In this document: positions 1 to 6,336 of the stretch, piece by piece | Layout: every line of letters begins with the position of its first letter | Numbering within the stretch: position 1 is the stretch's first letter | Assembly: GCA_903892335.1 (NCBI GenBank) | Contig: CAITID010000031.1 | Span: 1-13,509 of the forward strand | Origin: an uncultured Actinomycetes bacterium | GTDB lineage: Bacteria; Actinomycetota; Actinomycetes; Nanopelagicales; Nanopelagicaceae | Reading direction: 5' to 3' | DNA: 13,509 bases | Notes under the pieces: model-generated | What the model was told of the DNA's origin: nothing | Database searches by the model: none | The model's input: only the letters and a program-made list of their open reading frames with translations | Made by a program: the position numbers and the translations under genes

Positions 1-521
1 AGTTTGGCTATGAATTTCTGCCAAATTGGCAGGTGGCGCAAGAATTTTGGCAACTTTTAATCACAGCTGTTCACAAAGCAAAAGGAAGAGTTTGCGGACT
101 TGGCGCCCGAGATACATTGCGTACCGAAATGGGTTACTCCTTGCATGGGCATGAATTATCAACTGAGATTTCACCCTTGCAAGCCAACTCTGGTTGGGCG
201 GTGGCATTAAACAAAGGAGTATTTCTAGGATCATCAGCATTAGCTGCAGAAAAATCTGATGGCGTTAAGCGATTGCTTAGGGGATTAAAAGTTTTAGATA
301 GAGCTATTCCAAGACCAGGCATGAGTGTTCAATCTGTCGATGGCAAGAATTGTGGAGAAATTACCAGCGGCACATTCTCACCCTCACTAAAGCATGGAGT
401 TGCTCTGGCCTTACTAAGCCCATCATTGAAAATTGGCGATACTGTAAATATAGATGTGCGCGGGCGGGTAAGTCAGGCTGAGATTGTTAAGCCACCCTTT
501 GTTGAATCCCGGGTCCGCTAG
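1..521 (+). CDS. gcvT: Aminomethyltransferase (glycine cleavage T-protein), C-terminal half
   Basis: This is the T-protein of the glycine cleavage system. It transfers the methylene group from the aminomethyl-lipoyl H-protein to tetrahydrofolate and releases ammonia, in the cytoplasm. The gene is cut by the left edge: the frame is open from base 3 (FGYEF...) and only about 172 residues remain of a family of roughly 360, so there is no real start in the window. The GTG at 33 is an internal Val. Family marks are the GLGARDTLRTEMG stretch followed by LHGHELS, and the C-terminal-domain motif GEITSGTFSPSL, which separates GcvT from YgfZ-like relatives. The stop at 519-521 lies inside the 3' end of the convergent transporter gene, a 35-base overlap. 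Identification is secure. Whether gcvH and gcvP lie nearby cannot be seen. Confidence 0.93.
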   Translation, partial: FGYEFLPNWQVAQEFWQLLITAVHKAKGRVCGLGARDTLRTEMGYSLHGHELSTEISPLQANSGWAVALNKGVFLGSSALAAEKSDGVKRLLRGLKVLDRAIPRPGMSVQSVDGKNCGEITSGTFSPSLKHGVALALLSPSLKIGDTVNIDVRGRVSQAEIVKPPFVESRVR

Positions 522-1275
522 AAGTTTTTTCAAGTTTCACTTTTGCCCTACGCAGTGCAACCAAAATAGGTTTGCCTGCAATTGAGATTAAAATTACCGT
601 AAAGATGGCTCGTGGAATATCCCAAGATAGCGATGTTGCAAGATGAAAAAGGGCAAATCTTTGCAAGTTATCAATTACCGCACCAGATGCTACATAAGAT
701 AATTGTGAATCCGTGCCAATTAACCACGGCCAAAGTTGTAGATTCATTACGATGCCAAAGAACTGTGTTGCAATAATCGCATAAACACTGATTACAAATA
801 TCTCAAGTTTTCCACTTACCTTCCTTGGAATGTATCCAGCAAACATTGCTACCCATCCGGCGGCTAACATTTGAAATGCCAGCCATGGACCAATTGCCCC
901 AGTAAGTAAAGCTGATGCAAATAAGGATGTAACGCCAAGGGTAAAGCCAAAGTTTGGGCCAAATACTCTGCCGATTAAAATTAACAAAAACCAAATTGGT
1001 TCAATTCCGATTGCACCTGCTCCAAGTAAACGCAGTGCGCAAATTAGTGCTGCAAATACGCCGAGTAAGGCAACAGATTTTGAATCTAATCCGCTGTAAT
1101 TGATTTCAAAAATAAATAACAATATTGCGATTGGTAAAACAGCGGCGGCAAGCCATTTGGTGTTGCTGCCTTGAAATAGAAAAAAGTTTGATTCCGGAAT
1201 GAAAAGTGGCCAGGTAAAAGCTAGTAGGCCAAGTAAGGAGACCGGTGCTAATAGGTATGAACTTCGTTTGAGCAT
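487..1275 (-). CDS. ECF transporter S component, probably cobalamin/corrinoid-specific
   Basis: A 262-residue membrane protein that should be the substrate-binding S subunit of an energy-coupling-factor vitamin importer. Hydrophobic segments lie near residues 8-26, 41-57, 67-84, 93-103, 110-127, 131-148, 158-178 and 222-240. The central block GAGAIGIEPIWFLL, GRVFGPNFGF and GPWLAFQMLAAGW (about 85-142) is the part I recognise from actinobacterial S components encoded beside EcfT and a double EcfA. At 262 residues it is longer than the usual roughly 180-200, with extra N-terminal membrane sequence and a basic C-terminal tail. It is the last gene of the operon, 2 nt after the ATPase stop. Substrate assignment rests on the cobalamin riboswitch in the operon leader, not on binding residues. 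The last 35 bases overlap gcvT on the other strand. ECF role is firm; cobalamin versus a precursor is inferred. Confidence 0.82.
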   Translation of the reverse strand: MLKRSSYLLAPVSLLGLLAFTWPLFIPESNFFLFQGSNTKWLAAAVLPIAILLFIFEINYSGLDSKSVALLGVFAALICALRLLGAGAIGIEPIWFLLILIGRVFGPNFGFTLGVTSLFASALLTGAIGPWLAFQMLAAGWVAMFAGYIPRKVSGKLEIFVISVYAIIATQFFGIVMNLQLWPWLIGTDSQLSYVASGAVIDNLQRFALFHLATSLSWDIPRAIFTVILISIAGKPILVALRRAKVKLEKTSSGPGIQQRVA

Positions 1276-1277
1276 TT

Positions 1278-2882
1278 TTATTTATCTCGCTCTATTTGTG
1301 CATCAATTAAATCGGCGACGGTAAGCCAATTCTGGCCCGCGAAAACTTTATTTATTTGTGGCGCAAAAGCGGGTGAGGAGGTTAGAACCTGCCTAGTAAG
1401 GCCATCTGAGATGATTTCACCATCTGCAATTACAACAATTCGGCTGGCTAATTCAGCGACTAACTCAACGTCATGAGTTGCCAAAACAACACAAACCCCA
1501 GTTCCTGCGACCTCTTTTAAAATCTGGGTTAACTCATCTTTTGCTCGATAATCCAAACCTCTTGTCGGTTCATCAAGTAGCAAGATTTTTGGTTTGGTTA
1601 CGAGAACTATCGCAAGGGCCAAAAGTAATTTCTGGCCCTCTGATAAATCCCTTGGATGTGAATTCCAATTAATTGATTTCGTTAGGCGATTTAGATACCC
1701 CTGGGTGGCCCCATTACTTAGACCATTATGTTGATCAGTATGTGCACATTCACTAACCACGCTAACGCCAAAAAAAAGATCAGCTGGCTCTTGCGGAACG
1801 TAGCCAATTAAATCTGTGAAATCCCTTCCAATTAATTGATCCGGCACATTACCTGCAACCTTTACTTCACCTGATTTAATCTTTAAGCCACCAGCGATCG
1901 ACCGAAGCAGAGTGCTCTTGCCTGCGCCATTTCTACCCATGATCGCAACAATTTCACCTTTATCAAAATTTAATTCAACGCCTTTGAGTACCTCTTGATC
2001 ATTGTATGTTGCAGATAAACGGCTGATTTGAATAATCGGCTCTTGCTTTATTTTTTTATCAAAATTCACGGGCTTTGTGGAGAGTTGCCAACTACTTGTT
2101 ACTCGCTTTAGATCCCGGACCGACAGAGGTAATTGATCAAGCTTTAAGAATTTTGCAGCTCTAACTATAGGCGGATTTATATCACTCTTTGCCATAATTT
2201 CTTGAGGCGAGCCAACTTCAATTTGCCCATCTCCTTTAACCAAAACAATTCGGTCCACAAAATGAATTACTCGTTCTAATTTATGCTCTGCCATGATTAC
2301 TGTTAAACCAAGATCATGCACAAGCTTATTAATGATTGCCAGCACCTCTTCAGCAGCCACAGGATCAAGAGCGCTAGTTGGTTCATCAAGGACTAAAACC
2401 TTTGGATTCATTACGAGTGCTGATCCAATTGCAACCCTTTGTTGTTCACCACCAGAAAGTGAAGACAGGCTTCGCTTTCTAATTGCCTGCAGAGATAGTA
2501 AATCAATCACCTCTTCAACTCTTCGGCGAATAATGGTGGGATCAACACCATTTGTTTCCAGGCCAAAGGCAATTTCATCTTCAACTTGATCTGTAACAAA
2601 TCCATTAAGTGGGTTTTGTCCGACGATACCGATAATTCCAGATAGCTCTCCAGGTTTTAACTGATTAATTGATTGACCGGCAACGGTTATTTCACCATTT
2701 AGAATTCCGGCTGTGTGGTGTGGAATAACACCATTGATTAACCTCATGAAACTGCTTTTGCCAGCACCGGTTAAACCGATAATTAGGATTAATTCACTTT
2801 CATTTACCGAAAAAGTTAAATTCTCTAAAATAGTTTTCTTAGAGTTTGGATAAACCAAGGAAACGTTTTCAAATGAGATCAT
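1278..2882 (-). CDS. ecfA: ECF transporter ATP-binding protein with two fused ABC domains
   Basis: The 534-residue protein holds two complete ABC ATPase domains in one chain, so it can supply both EcfA and EcfA' of an ECF module. Domain 1 (about 1-230): Walker A GLTGAGKSS at 36-44, Q-loop Gln89, signature LSGGEQQ 142-148, Walker B VLVLDEPT with Asp166-Glu167, switch His200. Domain 2 (about 283-500): Walker A GRNGAGKST 316-324, Gln364, signature LSEGQ 413-417, Walker B ILLLDEPT with Asp437-Glu438, His470. All catalytic residues are present in both halves, so both sites look competent; the second signature is LSEGQ instead of LSGGQ. The ATG overlaps the ecfT stop as ATGA (2882-2879), implying translational coupling, and the S-component ATG follows 2 nt after its stop. 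It powers uptake by the adjacent EcfT/S pair. Confidence 0.93.
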   Translation of the reverse strand: MISFENVSLVYPNSKKTILENLTFSVNESELILIIGLTGAGKSSFMRLINGVIPHHTAGILNGEITVAGQSINQLKPGELSGIIGIVGQNPLNGFVTDQVEDEIAFGLETNGVDPTIIRRRVEEVIDLLSLQAIRKRSLSSLSGGEQQRVAIGSALVMNPKVLVLDEPTSALDPVAAEEVLAIINKLVHDLGLTVIMAEHKLERVIHFVDRIVLVKGDGQIEVGSPQEIMAKSDINPPIVRAAKFLKLDQLPLSVRDLKRVTSSWQLSTKPVNFDKKIKQEPIIQISRLSATYNDQEVLKGVELNFDKGEIVAIMGRNGAGKSTLLRSIAGGLKIKSGEVKVAGNVPDQLIGRDFTDLIGYVPQEPADLFFGVSVVSECAHTDQHNGLSNGATQGYLNRLTKSINWNSHPRDLSEGQKLLLALAIVLVTKPKILLLDEPTRGLDYRAKDELTQILKEVAGTGVCVVLATHDVELVAELASRIVVIADGEIISDGLTRQVLTSSPAFAPQINKVFAGQNWLTVADLIDAQIERDK

Positions 2883-3712
2883 CTTGCGACCTGCAAAGGC
2901 TTAGTAATCCACAGAGGTGCGCTGGCAAAGGCAATGAATATGAGTAGAGCAAAAACTAAGGTTAAGGATGAAAGCAGAGTTGGCAGGAACAACAATAGGT
3001 AGATGCTGATTGATGTGATTAGCAAATCAGTAAAATTGAACGCTTCTGCGCGATAGCGGGTAGGTCGCTTGCTGTAACCAAAGCCTCTACTTTCCATTGC
3101 TGCGGAAAGATCAATTGCTTTTTCAAGACTTTCTTCAAGAACTGGCGTAAGAATTTTATTGAAATTTCGTAGGTTAATTTTCGCCTCACCTCGAAATTTG
3201 CGAGCCATTTTCACGCGTTGATAAGAAGCAACAATTTGAGGCAGCACTGAGAACGCAATAATTAGCGTTACGCCAAACAAATAGATCCGACTAGATATCA
3301 TTTTGATCAGTGCAATTGGTGAAGAGAGAGAAGTTGCCGCTCCAAATGCAATCACAATTAATGCAAAGGTTAAACTCTCATCCAGCACCGAAAGCAATCG
3401 TGCCTCGGTAACTCCGCCTCCAATTCGAATACCTACTAGAAAATCTGGCATTTGAATTTGGGGAAGTGTAAACAAGACCTCACCCGGTAGCTGTGTTCCA
3501 ATTAGAACGGCAAAGATAAATCTAATGATCAGTGCTGAAATTGCTAACTGAATAGAAAACTTAAAGGAGTTGCCCCAAACGGTATTTGTTCCACGCTTAG
3601 TCACAACATAGATAAACACCAAGATGCTCATTATTGGAATGAGGAATTGGTCGCTTCGAATTGCTGAAATGGCAACTGCCAGCGACCAAATCCACCAGGT
3701 TATTGAGTTCAT
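2879..3712 (-). CDS. ecfT: ECF transporter transmembrane protein EcfT (CbiQ family)
   Basis: A 277-residue integral membrane protein that couples the ATPase to the S component. Hydrophobic segments are at about 5-17, 22-37, 50-72, 112-128, 143-162 and 228-268. Between them is the long cytoplasmic coupling region with the two short Ala/Arg motifs typical of EcfT: ARKFRG at 170-175 and AMESRGFG at 205-212; these dock onto grooves of the two ATPase domains. The region 90-112 (FLVGIRIGGGVTEARLLSVL) is also CbiQ-like. The start is ATG at 3712, 25 nt after the stop of the surface protein. The upstream Shine-Dalgarno is weak, and a small inverted repeat CTAGA-9 nt-TCTAG occupies this gap. The 3' end overlaps ecfA by 4 nt. 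Family is confident; the substrate is inferred from the operon leader. Confidence 0.9.
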   Translation of the reverse strand: MNSITWWIWSLAVAISAIRSDQFLIPIMSILVFIYVVTKRGTNTVWGNSFKFSIQLAISALIIRFIFAVLIGTQLPGEVLFTLPQIQMPDFLVGIRIGGGVTEARLLSVLDESLTFALIVIAFGAATSLSSPIALIKMISSRIYLFGVTLIIAFSVLPQIVASYQRVKMARKFRGEAKINLRNFNKILTPVLEESLEKAIDLSAAMESRGFGYSKRPTRYRAEAFNFTDLLITSISIYLLLFLPTLLSSLTLVFALLIFIAFASAPLWITKPLQVAR

Positions 3713-3737
3713 CTGTTACTAGAATTTTTCTATCTAG

Positions 3738-4424
3738 TTACATTCTTTTGCGTTTTTTAACAGTTATTGCCAGAGTAATGGCTAGTAGTGCTGCCAATAC
3801 AACGGCGATTATTGGCGCAAACTCCATCTCTGCTTCAAGCTCTCGAGCTTCTTCACTTTCTTCGGATTGCGCAGCAATTGCCTCCGCTGATGGCATATCA
3901 ACTTCAGGACCACACTCATTTGCTGGGTAACCTTCAATTCCGCAAAGCAATCCGCCCTTGTCATTGCGCACTGAAACAGCGGTGTTTAAAACATCTATGC
4001 CGGTTGCATCTTTTTTCACCAGAGCACAATTAAATATGGAGTTTGGTGGCATTTCATTATTTGGTGCGATTATCTCTGGCCCGAAATTAATTACTAAACC
4101 AACTCTGATCTTCCCACTAGCAGCAGGAATGCCAGCACATAGTGTTGCAAAATCTGCGCTCTTACTTGGTGTCGCAGCAGGAACAGCTTCATTGCTGATG
4201 CTAAAAGACCAGCCTTCAACTGCGCCATCTTTAAGTTTTACAGTTGGACCAGTCATAGCTGCAACCCAATCATCACTTTCGGGTGCTGCTTGGAAGTAGC
4301 CCCAGTAGCGATAACCTTTTTCAGCAGCTGCTGGATTGGCCAATGCCAAAGTTGATGTGAGGGTTAACAGAAGGACCGCAATAATTCGCGGCAGAACTTG
4401 CTTAATAGTAGTTACAGAAAACAT
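3738..4424 (-). CDS. Secreted, C-terminally membrane-anchored protein of the B12 ECF operon (SCO2322-like)
   Basis: A 228-residue exported protein when started at the ATG at 4424. That start is chosen over the TTG at 4460 because AGAGAGG (4431-4437) lies 6 nt upstream and the residues from there form a clean signal peptide: basic MFSVTTIKQVLPR, hydrophobic IIAVLLLTLTSTLALA, probable cleavage after NPAAA. The mature part begins EKGYRYWGYF, with FATLCAG and FNCALV containing paired cysteines and a later LLCGIEGYPANECGPE. An acidic, Ala/Glu-rich linker (about 173-200) leads to a single membrane helix APIIAVVLAALLAITLAITV and a KKRKRM stop-transfer tail, so the domain should face outside. From memory it resembles the actinobacterial SCO2322-type family, also encoded beside EcfT/EcfA/S. 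It is the first gene after the cobalamin riboswitch. A corrinoid-capturing or docking role is inference; no known catalytic motif is visible. Confidence 0.75.
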   Translation of the reverse strand: MFSVTTIKQVLPRIIAVLLLTLTSTLALANPAAAEKGYRYWGYFQAAPESDDWVAAMTGPTVKLKDGAVEGWSFSISNEAVPAATPSKSADFATLCAGIPAASGKIRVGLVINFGPEIIAPNNEMPPNSIFNCALVKKDATGIDVLNTAVSVRNDKGGLLCGIEGYPANECGPEVDMPSAEAIAAQSEESEEARELEAEMEFAPIIAVVLAALLAITLAITVKKRKRM

Positions 4425-4431
4425 GTAAAGC

Positions 4432-4446
4432 CTCTCTAGATGAGAG
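4432..4446 (-). promoter_or_regulatory. Hairpin that can mask the Shine-Dalgarno of the first ECF-operon gene
   Basis: On the minus strand CTCTC (4446-4442), a five-base loop ATCTA and GAGAG (4436-4432) form a perfect 5-bp hairpin whose 3' arm is most of the AGAGAGG ribosome binding site of the gene starting at 4424. It sits at the end of the riboswitch leader, so it could be the translational on/off switch. Pairing is seen; function is inferred. Confidence 0.45.
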
Positions 4447-4509
4447 TCATACGAGGGCAAAGAGACCCAAAAAAACTGAGCATCTGTCGCACCGTATTCC
4501 TCGACGGTT

Positions 4510-4664
4510 GGATGTAAGAAGAGTTGAGTAGGTAATCCGACTTAAATCAATTTTAAAATTAATTTTCACGGTTGCGGGTCAGCGCTAGATTTTCACTAGC
4601 TTCCCCTACGTAACTCCATTGGAGCATTTAAATCTTTTCAAGCTTCAATATTTAATTTTCATCC
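4510..4664 (-). ncRNA. Cobalamin (B12) riboswitch aptamer
   Basis: Read on the minus strand, the leader has the ordered core of cobalamin riboswitches. GGGGAA lies at 4606-4601. It is followed by stem P4, GCTAG (4600-4596), loop TGAAAAT, CTAGC (4588-4584). Next comes the near-invariant GCTGACCCGCAACCGTG (4583-4567), then after an AT-rich arm the B12-box sequence AAGTCGGATTACCTACT (4543-4527). A 5' GGATG (4664-4660) can pair with CATCC (4514-4510) to close the element, which sets the limits given; they are approximate. A small CTCC-AAT-GGAG hairpin precedes the core. It controls the four-gene operon starting at 4424. Downstream are an ACCGT/ACGGT hairpin, a run of seven T (4475-4469) and the Shine-Dalgarno hairpin, so attenuation or translational control are both possible. 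Recognition is by conserved sequence, not by a covariance search. Confidence 0.88.
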
Positions 4665-4683
4665 GGTAGTGGATGGTTGGCCG

Positions 4684-4689
4684 ATCATA
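4684..4689 (-). promoter_or_regulatory. Candidate -10 element (TATGAT) for the B12 ECF operon
   Basis: TATGAT on the minus strand matches the -10 consensus at five of six positions. It would start transcription near 4677, just upstream of the aptamer. I see no convincing -35 at 17 nt, so this is a weak call supported mainly by position. Confidence 0.35.
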
Positions 4690-4788
4690 GAACTAAAAAA
4701 AGTTCAGGGCGATTCGCCACGCTCGCCAGCGGTACTAGATCGGGAGAGCAGGTGTTGCATAACGCAAATTTTAAAGTAGGGTTCAAAT
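4690..4788 (+). other. Intergenic stretch with four short inverted repeats upstream of the aldo/keto reductase
   Basis: The remainder of the only long gene-free gap (4425-4788) holds, in order: GAACT-6A-AGTTC (4690-4705), the odd palindrome GGCGATTCGCC (4708-4718), CGCT-CGCC-AGCG (4720-4731) and TTGC-ATAAC-GCAA (4755-4767). The middle part is visibly more GC-rich than its surroundings. It must contain the promoter of the plus-strand gene at 4789 and the upstream part of the minus-strand operon promoter. I cannot pick a convincing -35/-10 pair for the plus strand, and its Shine-Dalgarno is poor (TAGGG, 8 nt before ATG). Function unknown. Confidence 0.5.
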
Positions 4789-5790
4789 ATGGAACACAGA
4801 CGCCTTGGCAGTACTGGAATGTATGTTTCTGAGATCACCTATGGAAATTGGATCACACATGGCTCCCAGGTGGAGGCCGAAGCGGCGATCAAATGCGTTA
4901 AAGAGGCGTTTGTCCAAGGAATTACAAGTTATGACACTGCAGATGTCTATGCCGGAACCAAAGCCGAGTCGGTTTTAGGAAAGGCACTAAAGGGATACCG
5001 CCGCGAGAGCTATGAGCTATTTACTAAAGTTTATTGGCCAACTGGTACTGGCAAAAATGATCGTGGGCTCTCTCGAAAACATATTATGGAATCTTGCAAC
5101 GCTTCACTCAAGCGATTAAAGACGGATTACATAGACCTATATCAAGCACATCGATTCGATTATGAGACACCACTTGAAGAGACGTTAAGTGCTTTTGATG
5201 ATCTGATTCGCCAAGGCAAGGTGCACTACATTGGTTTTTCAGAGTGGAACGCAGAGCAAATTTCGGCGGCATTAAAGATTCAAGATGCAAAGGATTACAA
5301 CAGATTTGTATCCAGCCAGCCACAATATTCAATGTTGTGGCGGGTAATTGAATCTGCCGTGATCCCATTGTCTGCGAAGGAAGGGATCGGCCAAATTGTT
5401 TGGTCACCAATTGGTCAAGGCGTGCTAACTGGAAAGTATCTACCTGGCAAAAAAGCACCGGCTGGATCAAGAGCTACTGATAAAAAAGGTGGCGCCAATA
5501 TGATCTCTAGATTTATGAATGATGATGTTTTGACTGCTGTACAAAAACTGATTCCGATTGCCAAAAAAGTTGATTTAACGCCTGCACAATTGGCCATTGC
5601 CTGGGTTCTTCAAAACCCAAATGTTTCTAGCGCAATAATTGGCGCTACAAAGCCGGCTCAAATAAAGGAAAATGTGAAGGCAAGTGGCGTTAAATTAGAT
5701 GCATCGATCATGCAAGAGATTGATCTTGCGATCGGTACGGTTGCCGAAGTTGATCCAGCTAAAACTATTTCGCCAAAACCAAGAGCTTAA
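4789..5790 (+). CDS. NADP(H)-dependent aldo/keto reductase, Kv-beta/YghZ-like
   Basis: A 333-residue cytoplasmic oxidoreductase of the aldo/keto reductase superfamily, full length for the family. The (alpha/beta)8 barrel starts at once with RRLGSTGMYVSEITYGNW. The catalytic tetrad is visible: Asp49 and Tyr54 in SYDTADVYAG, Lys80 in LFTKVYWP, and His121 in LYQAHRFD. Later family marks are KVHYIGFSEW (149-158), SQPQYSMLWR, WSPIGQGVLTGKY and the cofactor-phosphate region SSAIIGATKPAQIKEN. The overall pattern, including the WR after the QPQYS segment, is closest to the potassium-channel beta-subunit/YghZ branch rather than to sugar reductases. The physiological substrate is not deducible. It is a single-gene unit, divergent from the B12 operon, and its TAA shares bases with the TAA of the convergent DUF3043 gene (TTAA, 5787-5790), leaving no room for a conventional terminator. 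Confidence 0.9.
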   Translation: MEHRRLGSTGMYVSEITYGNWITHGSQVEAEAAIKCVKEAFVQGITSYDTADVYAGTKAESVLGKALKGYRRESYELFTKVYWPTGTGKNDRGLSRKHIMESCNASLKRLKTDYIDLYQAHRFDYETPLEETLSAFDDLIRQGKVHYIGFSEWNAEQISAALKIQDAKDYNRFVSSQPQYSMLWRVIESAVIPLSAKEGIGQIVWSPIGQGVLTGKYLPGKKAPAGSRATDKKGGANMISRFMNDDVLTAVQKLIPIAKKVDLTPAQLAIAWVLQNPNVSSAIIGATKPAQIKENVKASGVKLDASIMQEIDLAIGTVAEVDPAKTISPKPRA

Positions 5791-6332
5791 AGCGGCTTCT
5801 CGCCAACTTTTACTTGAGGCGCAGGTGCGCGCAATCTACGCATTTGAGTAGATCTAAGCCAGGCATACATACCAATTCCTCGGGTTGATTCACCTGGATA
5901 TCGAAGTGAAATTATTTTCTTCATTCGACGAGTTAGCAAGAATCCATCAATGAATGCATACAACATAGCGGTATACATAACCACTATTGCAAAAATTTGA
6001 ACCTGTGGATTTGGAATTAGCGTTAAAAACAATACGACCATGATTAGAACTAAGAAGTATTCTGAGACGGTCCGACGGCTATCTACATAATTGCGGACAA
6101 ATCTCTTTGCAACACCTCTATCTCTTGGCGGCAGGGCGCTTTCTTCACCACGCATAAAGGCGGCGCGCGACTCTAATCTGCGAAGGCGGCTTTGCTCCTT
6201 TAATCTTTTTTTATCTAACTTTGAGGCGTTAGGGGAGAGAATTGAGTTTTTAGTTTTTGCCTGCGCAACCTTGCGCTTGGGCGTTGGCTTACCTTTTTTG
6301 CTAGCCACTTTCTTATCAGATGCTTTACTCAT
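5787..6332 (-). CDS. DUF3043 membrane protein
   Basis: A 181-residue protein of the actinobacterial DUF3043 family; function is not known. The N-terminal 50 residues are strongly basic and include the family motif GKPTPKRK (14-21). Next come ALPPRDRGVAKRFVRNYVDSRRTVSEYF (66-93, the most conserved block), two membrane segments (about 92-107 and 111-133), and a basic C-terminal part ending LRSTQMRRLRAPAPQVKVG. Both termini should be cytoplasmic given the charge. It starts 4 nt after the nadA stop, so it is almost certainly co-transcribed with and downstream of nadA. From memory the M. tuberculosis counterpart is Rv2206, near the HesB, adenosine kinase and ctaC genes also present here, so the neighbourhood is conserved beyond this genome. 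Its stop overlaps that of the aldo/keto reductase. Confidence 0.85.
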   Translation of the reverse strand: MSKASDKKVASKKGKPTPKRKVAQAKTKNSILSPNASKLDKKRLKEQSRLRRLESRAAFMRGEESALPPRDRGVAKRFVRNYVDSRRTVSEYFLVLIMVVLFLTLIPNPQVQIFAIVVMYTAMLYAFIDGFLLTRRMKKIISLRYPGESTRGIGMYAWLRSTQMRRLRAPAPQVKVGEKPL

Positions 6333-6336
6333 GCGG

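Noticed and set aside
2293..2589. Open frames on the opposite strand of ecfA, ecfT and the anchored-protein gene (for example 2293-2589, 3661-3930, 3958-4299)
   Set aside because: They lie wholly or mostly inside confidently identified genes, encode low-complexity Ser/Ala-rich sequences without recognisable motifs and have no supporting context.
4425..4460. TTG at 4460 as start of the anchored surface protein
   Set aside because: It would add twelve hydrophilic, charged residues in front of the signal peptide and place the strong AGAGAGG site inside the gene; ATG at 4424 fits better.
4469..4475. Seven-T run on the minus strand as an intrinsic terminator of the riboswitch leader
   Set aside because: The sequence directly before it (CAGATGCTCAG) finds no good complementary arm upstream, so I do not call a terminator; it is only noted as a possible output element.
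4707..4796. tRNA-like string: GGGCGATT, then AGCGGTA, GAGCAGG, CATAA and GTTCAAAT in tRNA-like order
   Set aside because: The acceptor, anticodon and T stems do not pair (for example GTAGG against ATGGA around the TTCAAAT loop), the D region is too long, and the 3' part lies in the reductase start. At most a chance resemblance or a very old remnant.
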